Shown: positions 50,849-61,144, numbered from the stretch's first letter. The stretch is 64,000 nucleotides of DNA from Streptomyces thinghirensis (GCA_021502835.1 JAKFGP010000002.1:1-64000); one strand, 5' to 3'. Made by a program: numbers and translations. The notes: a model not told the origin generated them from the letters alone.

Positions 50849-52255
50849 ATGTCGGTAGGCGAAGAGGTCCGCACCGAGCAGACCAGGCCGCAGCAGAGCC
50901 TCGGCACGGCGGCCGCGCGGAACCTGGCCACCACGACCAAGTCCGTTCCTCAGATGCAGAGATCAGCTCCGCTGGCTGCTGCGCACGCTCTATGGGTGGA
51001 CATCCAGGGCGGCACGTACCGGGTGAACCGGCGCATGACCTTCGCCGTGGGCGACGGCCGGGTGACGTTCGTGAAGACCGGCGACCGGGTCGAGGTCATC
51101 CCCGCCGAACTGGGCGAGCTGCCGGCCCTGCGGTCGTACGAGGACGAGGAGGTGCTCGCGGAACTCGCGCAACGCTGTGAGCAGCGCGAATTCGGCCCCG
51201 GCGAGGTGATCGCCTCGTTCGGCGGCCAGGCCGACGAGGTCTACCTGCTGGCGCACGGCAAGGTGGAGAAGGTCGGCACCGGCCCCTACGGCGACGACGC
51301 GGTGCTCGGCGTCCTGGCCGACGGGTCCTACTTCGGCGACCAGGCGCTGCTCGACGGGGACGCCATCTGGGAGTACACCGCCCGCACGGTCACCGCCTGC
51401 ACGGTGCTGGTGCTGCCCCGCCAGGAGGTGGAGCAGGTCGCGGAGCGCGCCGAATCCCTGCGCACGCACCTGGAGGAGCGGCGCTCGATCCCCCAGCAGC
51501 GCACCAACAAGCAGGGCGAGAAGGCCATCGACCTCTCCGCCGGCCACAGCGGCGAGCCGGACATCCCGCACACCTTCGTCGACTACGAGGGCCCGGCCTC
51601 GTGAGTACGAACTGAGCGTCGCCCAGACCGTGCTGCGCATCCACTCGCGCGTGGCCGACCTCTACAACCAGCCGATGAACCAGACCGAGCAGCAGCTCCG
51701 GCTGACCGTCGAGGCGCTGAAGGAGCGTCAGGAGCACGAGCTCGTCAACAACCGCGAGTTCGGCCTCCTGCACAACTGCGAGTACGACCAGCGGATCCAG
51801 CCGCACGACGGCGTGCCCGGTCCGGACGACCTGGACGAGCTGCTCAGCCGCCGGCGCGGCACCAAGCTGCTCCTCGCCCACCCGCCGGGCGATCGCCGCG
51901 ATCGGACGCGAGCTCAGCAGCGCGGACTCGTCCCCGAGACCATCGACATCGCGGGCAACCGCATCCCCGACCTGGCGCGGTGTGCCGATCTACCCGTGCA
52001 ACAAGATCCCGGTCACCGAGGCCCGTACGTCCTCGATCATCGCGATGCGTACCGGCGAGGCAGGACCAGGGCGTCATCGGTCTGCACGCCACCGGCATCC
52101 CGGACGAGATCGAGCCGAGTCTGTCGGCGCGCTTCATGGGCATCAACGAGCAGGCCATCATCAAGTACCTGGTCACGGCCTACTACTCGGCCGCCGTCCT
52201 CGTACCGGACGCGCTCGGCGTCCTGGAGAACGTCGAGATCGGCCGCTGGCAGTGA
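50849..52255 (+). CDS. Family 2B encapsulin shell protein, EshA-type, with cyclic-nucleotide-binding domain (frameshifted)
   Basis: About 468 residues, the usual size. The N-terminal arm ([14 protein letters not shown]...[14 protein letters not shown]) is typical of family 2 encapsulin shell proteins with the HK97 phage fold. A cyclic-nucleotide-binding domain follows at about residues 90-205 ([40 protein letters not shown]). The C-terminal shell domains contain [39 protein letters not shown] and [19 protein letters not shown]. It would self-assemble into a protein nanocompartment. The Streptomyces EshA proteins that influence aerial growth and antibiotics belong here. Breaks near 50965, 51605, 51890, 51980 and 52065. 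GGGAGGG precedes the ATG. Confidence 0.88.
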
Positions 52256-52343
52256 CGCCAGTCTCCCCGAACGCCGTGTTCCCGCCCTCCCGGGCGGGTA
52301 CACCCCGGGGGTACGGAGGCGGGCGTATGGGGGAGGTGAGTCC

Positions 52344-53513
52344 ATGACGGAGGCTCGGCACGGCGCCGCCGACACGCGTCGCCCCACCGGAACGCTGGAA
52401 AGGCACGGGCCCATCGGCACACAGCGGGAGAAGGAGCCGGGGGACGTCGCCCGACGGGCAGGGGCCGGCGGGGGCCGACGGACACGAGGCGGCCGTGCTC
52501 CTGCGTGAGTCCGGGCGTCGGTCGACCCCGAACTGCGGTGCCGCCATCGCGTCCCTGCTCCGCCTCGATGCGCCGGATCGTCGCTCTACCACTTCGGCTG
52601 GCACACGCGGACGGCACGCCCGCGGCGGGCAACGCGGGCAGGCGATCCGGCCCGCGCTCGTCCTCCACCTCGGCCGCCGCGCTCGGCGGGCCCGGGAGGC
52701 CCGGACGGCGGCGGCGGGCGCGCGGCGGTGGAACTGGTCCACATCTCACGTTGCTGCGACGACGGCGTGATGGACCGTGACGCCACCCGGCGCCACCGGC
52801 CGAACCGCGTGGACCGTGTTCGGCGACGCCGACGCGATCCTCGCGGGGGACGCCCTCCAGGCACTCGCCCTGCGGCTGCTCGCCGCCGACCCGCACCGGC
52901 GTCCGCGGCGGCGGTCGCCCGGCTCGCCGACTGCGTCGTCGAACATGCGAGGGGCAGCACGCGGACACGGCGATGGAGCGGCGCGCCCCGGGCGAGGTCA
53001 CCCTCGACGAGACGCTCGCCATGGCCGAGGCCAAGACGGGCACCCTGCTGGGATGCGCCTGCGCCCCTCGGCGCGCGCTGTACGCGGGGCCGCCGCCGGG
53101 GACGTCGAGGCACTGGACGCCTTCGGCCGCGAGGCGGGCCTCGCCTTCCAGCTCATCGACGACGTCATCGGCACTATGGGGCGACCCGCGCCGTACCGGC
53201 AAGCCGGCCGGCGCGGGGACCTGGGCGCCCGCAAGAAGTCCCTGCCCCCGGTGGTCGCGGCCCTGACCTCCGGCACCCCGGCCGCCGCCGAGCTCCGCCG
53301 AGTTGTACGCGGCCCGCCGTACGACGAGGGCAAGGAGGACCTGGAGCGCACCGCACTGGCCGTGGAGCGGGGCGGGCGGCCGGGACTGGGCCCAGGCCCA
53401 GGCGGCCGACCGGATGGCGAGGGCCATGCGGGGAACTGGCCCGCGCCGTGCCCGACCCGGAGGCGGCGGGCGGCCTCGCGCTGGCCGAGTTCGTGACCCG
53501 GCGCAGCACCTGA
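52344..53513 (+). CDS. polyprenyl diphosphate synthase, likely encapsulin cargo (frameshifted)
   Basis: About 390 residues, starting ATG 52344 with GGGGGAGG seven bases ahead. It lies 88 bp after the encapsulin gene. A long, low-complexity N-terminus (MTEARHGAADTRRPTGTLER...) precedes the isoprenyl synthase fold. The first acidic region reads CCDDGVMDRDATRRHRP, the second FQLIDDVIGTMG, followed by ARKKSLP. It condenses isopentenyl diphosphate with an allylic primer; chain length is not readable. Family 2B encapsulins are known to be linked to prenyl synthases or terpene cyclases with disordered N-termini. At least ten single-base breaks occur. Confidence 0.8.
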
Positions 53514-53662
53514 CGGTCACCCGGGCCGCATCGGCGGCCGCGCGGCGACCGGCGGCCACCGCTCAGTGACCGGTGGCCGCGAAGCAAGACCGATCCGGAG
53601 CCCGTGCCGGGCCGTACGGACCCTGACCGACGTACGGCCGCACCGCCGAGGGGCTCCGGTCC

Positions 53663-53702
53663 GGCGGGGCCCCGCACTTCCCCACGGTGTGCGGGGCCCG
53701 CC
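53663..53702 (+). terminator. terminator after the prenyl synthase gene
   Basis: Hairpin GGCGGGGCCCCGCAC / GTGCGGGGCCCGCC followed by CCTTT. Confidence 0.7.
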
Positions 53703-53823
53703 CCTTTACCTTCCGGCGCACGACCGGGAACACCGCCCATCGGCCGAGGACCCAGCGGCTAGGCTCAACCGCCGTACCGCACGGACGGTGTTGAGTCGAA
53801 AGGGTGGAGCGGGACATGGGTTG

Positions 53824-54457
53824 ATGGTGATCCGGACGGCGGGGGAGGGCGACCGGGAGCTGGTCGTGCGGCTGCTGGACGAGGCATTCCAGGACGATCC
53901 GGTGAGCAGCTGGGTGTTTCCCGAGGAGAGTACCGCCGCCGGACCCACCACCGGCTCATGGCGGCCTTCACCGACGCCGTGCTCGCCGACGGGCGTATCG
54001 ATCTCACCGAGGACGGCGCGGCTTGCGCGCTGTGGCTGCCCGTGCCGGCGGACGGACAGACCGGCGACGAGTCCGGCGAGGACCACCGCGAGGGTGCCGA
54101 CGACGGCCCCGGCCCAGGTGCGGGGAGGCCGTCGACCCGGAGGACTGAGCGCGTGGAACTGATAGCCCGGTTGACGGACGGTATCCACCCCTCCGGCCGG
54201 GCCCACGAATATCTGTGGATGATCGGCGTCACCCCGGACAGCAGGGGGCGAGGGCCTGGGCACCGCGCTCATCGAGTCGGTCCCCGACCGCTGCGACCGT
54301 GAGGAGCTGCCCGCCTGCCTGGAGGCCAGCAGCGCCGGCGGCTGGGCGCTGTACGAACGTCTCGGCTTCGAGTTCACCGGCCGCGCCCTCGACCCTGTCG
54401 GACGGCCGCGAATGTGGGCCCATGTGGCGCGAGCCGCGCCCGCCGGCGACCGCCTGA
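53824..54457 (+). CDS. GNAT-family N-acetyltransferase (frameshifted)
   Basis: About 210 residues from MVIRTAGEGDRELVVRLLDE. It has ARLTDGIHPSGRAHEYLWMI, then VTPDSRGRG and, after a shift near 54250, GLGTALIESV (acetyl-CoA loop) and WALYERLGFEFTGRALD. The acceptor is unknown. Breaks lie near 53945, 54250 and 54395. The exact C-terminus (PMWREP...) is approximate. Confidence 0.8.
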
Positions 54458-54511
54458 CCGCCGCACGCTGCTCCGAGAATCGAAAACTCACGCCGAACCG
54501 AAAACTCACTT

Positions 54512-54540
54512 GAACCACTGCATGGAGTACTATAACTGGA
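54512..54540 (+). promoter_or_regulatory. putative promoter of the DHFR-like gene
   Basis: TTGAAC (54512-54517) and TATAAC (54533-54538) are 15 bases apart in an AT-rich patch unlike its surroundings, just before the reductase gene. Confidence 0.5.
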
Positions 54541-54564
54541 GTGGTTGAAGCGAAGGAGACCGAT

Positions 54565-55152
54565 TTGCGCAAGCTCACGTACTTCTCATCGCCTGCTCGA
54601 TCGACGGCTTCATGGCGGCCCGGACGGCGACGCGTCCTTCATGGTCCCGTTCGTCGACGAGGAGTTCTTCGAGTTCCTGAAGTCGGAGTATCCGGAGACG
54701 CTGCCGACCCCGGCCGTCGGCACTCGGGATCGACGACCTGCCGAACAAGCGGTTCGACACGATCATCCAGGGCGGGGCCGGCTACGACCTGGCCCTGGAG
54801 GAGGGCACTCACCAGCCCGTACGCCCAGCTGCGTGAGTACGTCGCCCGCGCACGCTCACGGAGTCGCCCGACCCGAACGTCGAGATCATCCCGGCGGACC
54901 TGGTCGGCACGGTCCGCGAACTGAAGGCGGGAGGACAGCGCCTTCGGCATCTACCTGTGCGGCGGATCGGTCGTCGCCGCCGGCGAGCTGATCGACGAGA
55001 TCGACGAGCTGGTCATCAAGACCTACCCGGTGGTGCTGGGCACGGGCATGCCGATGTTCGGCTCCGGGTTCCAGGTCTCGGAGTTCGTCCAGGAGTCGGT
55101 GCGGGCCTTCGGCAGCGGCGTCGTGGTCCGGACGTACAGCAGGAAGCGCTGA
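54565..55152 (+). CDS. dihydrofolate reductase-like (RibD C-terminal domain) protein (frameshifted)
   Basis: About 195 residues. It begins (M)RKLTYF, then CSIDGF (the conserved first strand), IGGPDGDASFMVPF, GRAGYDLALEEG and GIYLCGGSVVAAGELIDEID. This last is the NADPH-binding GG motif region. The TTG start at 54565 is chosen for AGGAG six bases upstream. The family reduces pterin-like or other substrates, but most members are uncharacterised. Five breaks occur. Confidence 0.82.
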
Positions 55153-55210
55153 GCCGTCACCCGCCTCTACGCTGGGGGCATGCGGTGAGTCCGGCCCGCC
55201 GGCCACGGTA

Positions 55211-55250
55211 CCGAAGGGGCCCGGCTGCGATGGCGGGCCGGCCCCTCGGG
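55211..55250. terminator. terminator between DHFR-like gene and sodN
   Basis: Imperfect hairpin CCGAAGGGGCCCGG / GGCCGGCCCCTCGGG between convergent genes. Confidence 0.65.
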
Positions 55251-55313
55251 GCTGTTCCGTGGGCCTGCGATGTGTCGCGCACCGATCGCCGGCCCCCGAG
55301 TGCTGACCGAACG

Positions 55314-55711
55314 TCAGGCCTTCTTGGTCTCCCCCAGAAGATCTTGTCGATCTGGGCGATGTAGTCCAGGGCCTTCTGGCCGGTCGCCGCGTCGGTCGAG
55401 CCCTTGGCGGCCGAGAGGGCCTTCAGGGTGTCGTTGACCAGCTGGTGCAGCTCCGGGTACTTCTCGAAGTGCGGGGGCTTGAAGTAGTCGCTCCACAGCA
55501 CGGACACGTGGTGCTTCGCGAGCTCGGCGCGCTGCTCCTTGATGACCGTGGCGCGGGCCTGGAAGTGCGGGTCGTCGTTGCCGGCCATCTTTTCCTGGAC
55601 GGCCTTCACCGACTTCGCCTCGATGCGGGCCTCGGCCGGGTCGGCACACGCCGCAGGGCAGGTCGCAGTGGGCGCGACCGTGACCTTGGGCGCAAACAGG
55701 CGGGAAAGCAT
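55314..55711 (-). CDS. sodN: SodN, nickel-containing superoxide dismutase (frameshifted)
   Basis: About 131 residues with a 14-residue leader (MLSRLFAPKVTV...). The main frame shows a scrambled N-terminus, but an adjacent frame reads AHCDLPCGV, the nickel hook (His1, Cys2, Cys6 of the mature enzyme), flanked by two compensating single-base errors. The body (VKAVQEKMAGNDDPHFQARA; HHVSVLWSDYFKPPHFEKYP; IDKIFW...ETKKA) is a standard NiSOD. It disproportionates superoxide in the cytoplasm as a hexamer. A further break lies near 55335. Confidence 0.93.
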
Positions 55712-55855
55712 GGAGCGTTCCTTCCTCGTGATCGTCTTCTCAGGGGGACATTACTCCCTGGGAGGCTGTTTTCGCGAGTGCCCCCGTGGGCGCAGGGACA
55801 AAAGTCCGGGGTGAGACTGAGACTGGTGGAGGAAAGACCGGGGAGGTGCCGGGTC

Positions 55856-56293
55856 ATGCCGGAGCAGCTGTCGCAGGAAGCACGAACGCGCGAGAGGGCG
55901 TTGCCCTTCGGACCCGGCCGAGGTGACCGGGCCGTCGATGGTGCCCACGCTGCACCACGGGGACGTACTCCTGGTGGCACTGGGGAGCCAGGGTCAGCCC
56001 GGTGACGTGGTCGTCCTGCGGCACCCCTTCCAGCAGGACCTGCTCGTGGTCAAGCGGGCCGTCGAGCGGCGCGGGGCCGGCTGGTGGGTGCTCGGGGACA
56101 ACGCGTTCGCCGGCGGGGACAGCACCGACTACGGGGCCGTCCCCCGGAGCTCGTGCTCGGCAGGGCGCGGCTGCGGTACCGGCCGCTGAGGCCGGGTCAG
56201 CGCTCGCCGTTCGCCGTGGTCCGCTGGGCGCTGTCGGCGCTCAGGCCGGTGCTGACCGACCGGTCCGCCTCCAGGCGCTTGCGGGCGCGGTAG
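55856..56293 (+). CDS. sodX: SodX, NiSOD-processing S26-type peptidase (frameshifted)
   Basis: About 145 residues, divergent from sodN. It has the serine motif EVTGPSMVPTLHHGDVLLV and the lysine in DLLVVKRAVERRG, followed by WWVLGDNAFAGGDSTDYGAV, as in signal peptidases, but no membrane anchor. SodX removes the SodN leader so that nickel can bind. Breaks near 55910 and 56145. Its C-terminus overlaps the convergent CGNR gene by about 97 bp. Confidence 0.9.
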
Positions 56294-56828
56294 GCCGCCA
56301 CGTTGGCGCGGGTGGCGCAGCGGTCCGAGCAGTAGCGCCGGGAGCGGTTGGTGGAGGTGTCCAGGTAGGCGTTGCGGCAGGGGGGCCGCCTCGCACAGAC
56401 CCAGGCGGTCCACGCCGTACTCGGTGAGGTGGAAGGCCAGCCCCCATCGCCGCGATGGCGGCGAAAACCGGCGGTCGCGTTGGACGGGTGGTCCGCCAGG
56501 TGCATGTCCACAGCGGGCTGCCGTCGTCGTCGCGGTGGTCGTGCCCGGAGATCTGCGGGCTCACCGGGAACTCCAGCAGGAGCGAGTTCGGAGGTCCACG
56601 GCGAGGGTCTCGTCGCCGCCGTCGGCCGCCTGAAGACCGCGCGCAACCGTCCCCGGACCGAACGGAACCGGGTCACGTCGGCGTCCGTGGCGCGCCGGCC
56701 CGCCGACCTGGTTGGCGCCGAAGAGCTCGCGGACGGCCTCCACCGAGGTCAGTGAGTCCCTGTCCCCGGGCCGGTTCCTCGGTGTTGACGAGGCGTACGG
56801 CGTAATCCGAGTAATAGGCCAGTTCCAC
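56197..56828 (-). CDS. CGNR zinc-finger (ABATE-type) protein (frameshifted)
   Basis: About 210 residues beginning (M)ELAYYSDYAVRLVNTEEPAR at GTG 56828. The C-terminal finger reads LCEAAPCRNAYLDTSTNRSR then YCSDRCATRANVAAYRARKR: four cysteines plus the (C)ATRANV motif equivalent to CGNR. These are probable DNA-binding stress regulators. Breaks near 56745, 56690, 56600, 56440 and 56385. It is convergent with and overlaps sodX. Confidence 0.82.
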
Positions 56829-56926
56829 TTGTAGTCCTTACGAAGGGGCTCTATGGTCGTGCCTGCGATCAGGTAACAGCTGATCGTGGTTCCAGGGTAT
56901 TACGTACGCATGCGATGGAGGGCTCG

Positions 56927-57708
56927 ATGACGGACGTGCGGAGACCACCACTACCACCACGCCCGCCGCCGACTGGCACGCCTGGCAGGTCAGCTGGGAC
57001 CGGCAACAGGAGTGGTACATGCCGGACCGCGAGGAACGCCTCCGGACCATGCTGGACATGGTCGAGGCCCTGGTCGGCCGCGCACCGCGTGTGCTCGACC
57101 TCGCCTGCGGCACCGGGACCATCACGGCCCGGCTGCTCGAACGGTTCCAGGCCACCAGCACCGGCGTGGACCTCGACCCGGCGCTCCTCGCCATCGCCGA
57201 GGAGCACCTTCGCGGGCGACCAGACGGTCTCCCTGGTCACCGCCGACCTCAAGGACCCCGACTGGACGGCGCGGCTGCCGTACGACTCCTACGACGCCGT
57301 CCTGACCGCCACGGCCCTGCACTGGCTCCACGCCGAACCCCCTCGCGGCCCTCTACGGTCGGGTCGCGGATCTGGTCCGCGACGGCGGTGTCCTATGAAC
57401 GCGGACCACATGATCGACGAGACGACGCCCCCGGATCAACGCGGCCGAGCGCGCCCAGCGGCACGCGCAGATGGAGAGGGGCCAAGCGCGACGGCGCGCT
57501 CGACTGGGCCGAATGGTGGCAGCTCGCCGCCAAGGACCCGGTCCTCGCCGGACCCACGGCCCGCCGCTTCGAGATCTACGGCGAGCACGCCGACGGCGAC
57601 ATGCCCTCGGCGGCGTGGCACGCGCGCGTGCTGCGCGAGAAGGGCTTCGGCGAGGTGCGGCCGGTGTGGTGCTCGCCGTCGGACACCTTGCTGCTGGCGC
57701 TGAAGTAG
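56927..57708 (+). CDS. class I SAM-dependent methyltransferase (frameshifted)
   Basis: About 260 residues. Motif I is VLDLACGTGTITARLLERF, then the acidic ribose-binding TGVDLDPALLAIAEEHL, and AVLTATALHWLH. The C-terminal half (WAEWWQLAAKDPVLAGPTAR; RPVWCSPSDTLLLALK) is intact. The substrate is unknown. Breaks fall near 56945, 57215, 57345, 57390 and 57435. Confidence 0.85.
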
Positions 57709-57716
57709 CGGCGAAC

Positions 57717-57761
57717 GCGGGGAGGGGGCGGTACGGGTCACCCGTACCGCCCCTCCCCGCG
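57717..57761. terminator. bidirectional terminator after methyltransferase and ABC operon
   Basis: Near-perfect 20-bp-stem hairpin: CGCGGGGAGGGGGCGGTACG / CGTACCGCCCCTCCCCGCG with a short GGTCAC loop. Confidence 0.85.
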
Positions 57762-57787
57762 ACCACCCCTGTCAGGAGGCTCTTCGA

Positions 57788-58550
57788 TCAGAGAACCTTG
57801 GACAGGAACGCCTTCGTCCGCTCGTGCTGCGGGTCGGTCAGGACATCGCGCGGATTGCCCGACTCGACCACCACGCCGTCGTCCATGAAGACCAGGCTGT
57901 CGCCGACCTCGCGGGCGAAGCCCATCTCGTGGGTGACGACGACCATCGTCATACCGGACTCGGCGAGGTCGCGCATGACGTCGAGGACGTCGCCGACCAG
58001 CTCCGGGTCCAGGGCCGAGGTCGGCTCGTCGAACAGCATCAGCTTCGGGTCCATGGCGAGGGCCCAGCGCGATGGCGACCCGCTGCTGCTGGCCGCCGGA
58101 GAGCTGCGAGTAGTTGCCGGCCTTGTCGCCCAGGCCCACGCGCTCCAGGAGCTGGCGCGCGCGGTCCCTGGCCTGGGTCTTGCTCACGCCCTTGACCTGG
58201 ACCGGCGCCTCCATGACGTTCTCCAGCGCCGTCATGTGCGGGGAACAGGTTGAAGCGCTGGAAGACCATGCCGATGTCCCGGCGCTTGACCGCGACCTCG
58301 CTGTCCTTCAGCTCGTAGAGCTTGTCGCCCCTTCTGGCGGTAGCCGACCAGCTGGCCGTCGACGTACAGCCGCCCGGCGTTGATCTTCTCCAGGTGGTTG
58401 ATGCAGCGCAGGAAGGTCGACTTGCCCGAGCCCGAGGGGCCGATGAGGCAGAACACCTCACCCTGCTTTCACCTCCAGGTCGATGCCCTTGAGGACCTCG
58501 ACCGCGCCGAAGGACTTGTGGACGCCTTCGGCCTTGACCATGGCGGTCAT
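57788..58550 (-). CDS. polar amino-acid ABC transporter ATPase (frameshifted)
   Basis: About 254 residues of the GlnQ/HisP type. It has Walker [21 protein letters not shown], the Q-loop [12 protein letters not shown], signature [15 protein letters not shown], Walker [15 protein letters not shown] and the switch histidine [14 protein letters not shown]. Breaks are near 58470, 58330, 58240 and 58065. Its start overlaps the permease stop (ATGA). Confidence 0.92.
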
Positions 58551-59501
58551 GCCGCACCTCCCGTCGTGCTGGAGCGGTTCGACAGGGACAGCAGGTTCGC
58601 CCTGATCTTCTGCATCGGGGTCGCCGGCAGGCTGCGGCTGGAGCCGCGCGCGTAGTAGCGCTCCAGGTAGTACTGGCCGACGCTGAAGACCGAGGTCAGC
58701 AGCAGGTACCAGGCCGCCGCCGGAACAGCATCTCGGCCGGGGCGCCGGAGGTCTGGCCGATGTCCTGGGCGACCCTGAACAACTCGGCGTACTGGACGAC
58801 CGACACCAGTGAGGTCGTCTTCAGCATGTTGATGACCTCGTTGCCCGTCGGCGGCACGATCACGCGCATCGCCTGCGGCTACCACGATCCGGCGCAGCGT
58901 CTTGGTGTAGCTCATGCCGAGCGCGTGCGCCGCCTCGGTCTGGCCCTCGTCGACCGCGAGCAGACCGGCGCGGCAGATCTCCGCCATGTACGCGGCCTCG
59001 TTCAGACCGAGACCGAGCAGCGCCGTCAGGAACGGCGTCATGAAGTCCGACCACTCGTCGCGGTAGAACGGGCCGAGGTTGATGTACTCGAAGACCAGGC
59101 CGAGGTTGAACCAGACGACCAGTTGCACCAGGACGGGCGTGCCCCGGAAGAACCAGGATGTAGAACCACGCGATGGACGAGGTCACCGGATTCTTCGACA
59201 GCCGCATCACGGCGAGCAGGATGCTGCCGACGGCGCCGATCAGCATCGCCAGGACGGTGATCAGGGAGCGTCTTGCCCATGCCGGTCAGGACACGGTCGT
59301 CGAAGAAGTAGTCGGGATCGCACCCCAGTTGATCTTGCCCTGGGAGAACGCGTAGACGACGGCGGCCAGCAGCGCGATCGCGACGACCGCCGGATACGTT
59401 ACCGCCCGTAGTGCCGGACCGGGATGGCCTTGATGGCTTCCGGTCCGGCCGGCGAGGTGTGGCCGGGCCGCCGCCGCCGTCTTGTCGATGTCAACAGTCA
59501 C
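58547..59501 (-). CDS. polar amino-acid ABC permease (frameshifted)
   Basis: About 317 residues of the HisM/GlnP family. It has GTPVLVQLVVWFNLGLVFEY, the conserved NEAAYMAEICRAGLLAVDEG and, after a break near 58880, the second EAA-loop part PQAMRVIVPPTGNEVINMLK. A third helix group is LLLTSVFSVGQYYLERYYAR. GTG 59501 (VTVDIDKTAAAARP) is used; ATG 59537, which overlaps the binding-protein stop, is an alternative start. Six or so breaks. Confidence 0.9.
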
Positions 59502-59533
59502 GGGTGTTGCCTGCACCAGTGCCCGCCGCGCGG

Positions 59534-60506
59534 TCATTCGCCGCCGTTGATGGTGGCCTCCCGTGACGGCACCTTCCGCCACGCCCCACTTGTCGAGGGA
59601 CCTTCTTGTACTCGCCGTTGGCGATCACCGCGTCCAGCGCCGCCTTCCAGGGCGTCCCGCAGCTGCGTGTTGTCCTTGGCGACCGCGATGCCGTACGGCG
59701 CGGCCTCGACCTGCTCGCCGACGATCTGGAAGTCCTTGCCGCCGCCCGAGGTCTTCACCGCGTACGCGGCGACCCGGGAAGTCGGAGGGAACCGGCGTCG
59801 GCGCCGCCCGCGCGCAGGCGGGTCTGGGCCTGCTGGTCGTTGTCGAAGGCCTCCATGGAGATCTTCTGGCCGGCCGGGCACTTCTCGTTCTCGGCCTTGG
59901 CGAGGTCCTCGGAGACCGTGCCGCGCTGCAGCACGAGCTTCTTGCCGCACAGGTCGGACCAGGTCTTGATGCCCTGGTCGTCGCCCTTCTTGGTGTAGAG
60001 ATCGAGACACCGGCGGTGAAGTAGTCCACGAAGTCGACGCCCTGGCCGACCTTCTTGCCGGTGTCCGAGTCGTGATGCCCTCCTGGCGGTCCTTGTGTCG
60101 TCGGTCATCGCGGACATGGCGATGTCGTACCGCTTGGAGCGCAGACCGGTGATCAGGGTGTCGAAGGTGCCGTTCTCGAACTCGAACTTCACGCCGAGCT
60201 GCTTGCCCATGGCGTCCGCGAGGTCCGGGTCGATGCCGACCGTCTCGCCGGACTTGTCCTTGAACTCGACCGGGGCGTAGGCGATGTCGGAGCCGACCTT
60301 GATGACGCCCTTGTCGCGGATGGACTGGGGCAGCTTGTCGGCCAGCGGGGCGCCCACCGCGGACTGGTTGTCGCTGCCACCGGAGTCGTTGTTCTCGGTC
60401 TGGTCGCCGCATCCGGTGAGCAGCAGGGCGCCTACGACCGCGATCGCACCGACCGCTGCTAGCCGGAGTGCGCGGCGGTCGTACGACGGGTGGAGCTTGC
60501 GGTCAT
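59534..60506 (-). CDS. polar amino-acid ABC solute-binding lipoprotein (frameshifted)
   Basis: About 324 residues. The signal peptide ends in lipobox AVVGALLLTGCG. The family-3 binding domain reads VIKVGSDIAYAPVEFKDKSG, GIDPDLADAMGKQLGVKFEF and LITGLRSKRYDIAMSAMTDD. It delivers an amino acid (perhaps glutamate or glutamine, inferred) to the adjacent permease and ATPase. ATG 60506 follows GGAGGA. Breaks near 60465, 60075, 60005, 59785, 59650 and 59590. Confidence 0.9.
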
Positions 60507-61144
60507 GGTGGTTCCTCCGGCGGATGAAAGGAGATGCCGATGGGGACGGTGGAGTTCCGGTAAGACGGGACGCCGGCCGGGGGACCGGCAGGCGCGGTGG
60601 GTCGACGAGGCACACGCCTTCGAGTGTCGCGACCTCGTGTGATTACGGCATCTTGCCATTCGGACTCGGCCATTCAGGGGGACGTCATGTCAAAATCGGA
60701 TAACGGGTGACCCCGAACCGCACCAGGTCGGTACATCACGACCGAACCTTTACGGGAATCTGCCCTTCCGGCCGAAGATCTTCGGCATTCCTCGATATAC
60801 GGGCACGGTTCGGTGGCGTGCGCGGCAGCTGAAAGCCCGCTCTCCGGGTCTGTCAAGGGCTGAGGGGAAGTTGTCCGGATCCCCGGGTATGAGCCATGTC
60901 ACCGGCATGCGGCGTCCGGGGTCCGACATGTGAGCTTGCCCTTATCGGACTCGTCGCGGTGGGTGTCCGTCGGGTAAGAAGGTTCTTTACACCCCTCATC
61001 AGGGGCTCAGGGCGCGTGTGCGGCGCGCCCGTCGCGCAGAGGCCCACGTGGTCCCAACGGCCATCCTCCTGCGCGGTGCCCGCCCATTCCTCACCAGGAG
61101 TGGACAAACCCTCAAACCATGAACTCTTAAGGGGTAAAGACAAA
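60507..61144. other. 638-bp intergenic region between ABC operon and malic enzyme
   Basis: No gene is supported. It holds a perfect 16-bp palindrome GCCGAAGATCTTCGGC (60771-60786), a small CCCCTCATCAGGGG hairpin near 60992-61005 and a hairpin GCCGGCCGGGGGACCGGC near 60572. The divergent promoters for the ABC operon and malic enzyme must lie here. ORFs starting near 60896 lack a ribosome-binding site and family similarity before 61145. Confidence 0.5.

Noticed and set aside
60896..61144. Upstream start for malic enzyme near 60896
   Set aside because: The frame is open but the residues show no family similarity before 61145, where a GTG follows an AAGGGG sequence and the normal N-terminus begins.
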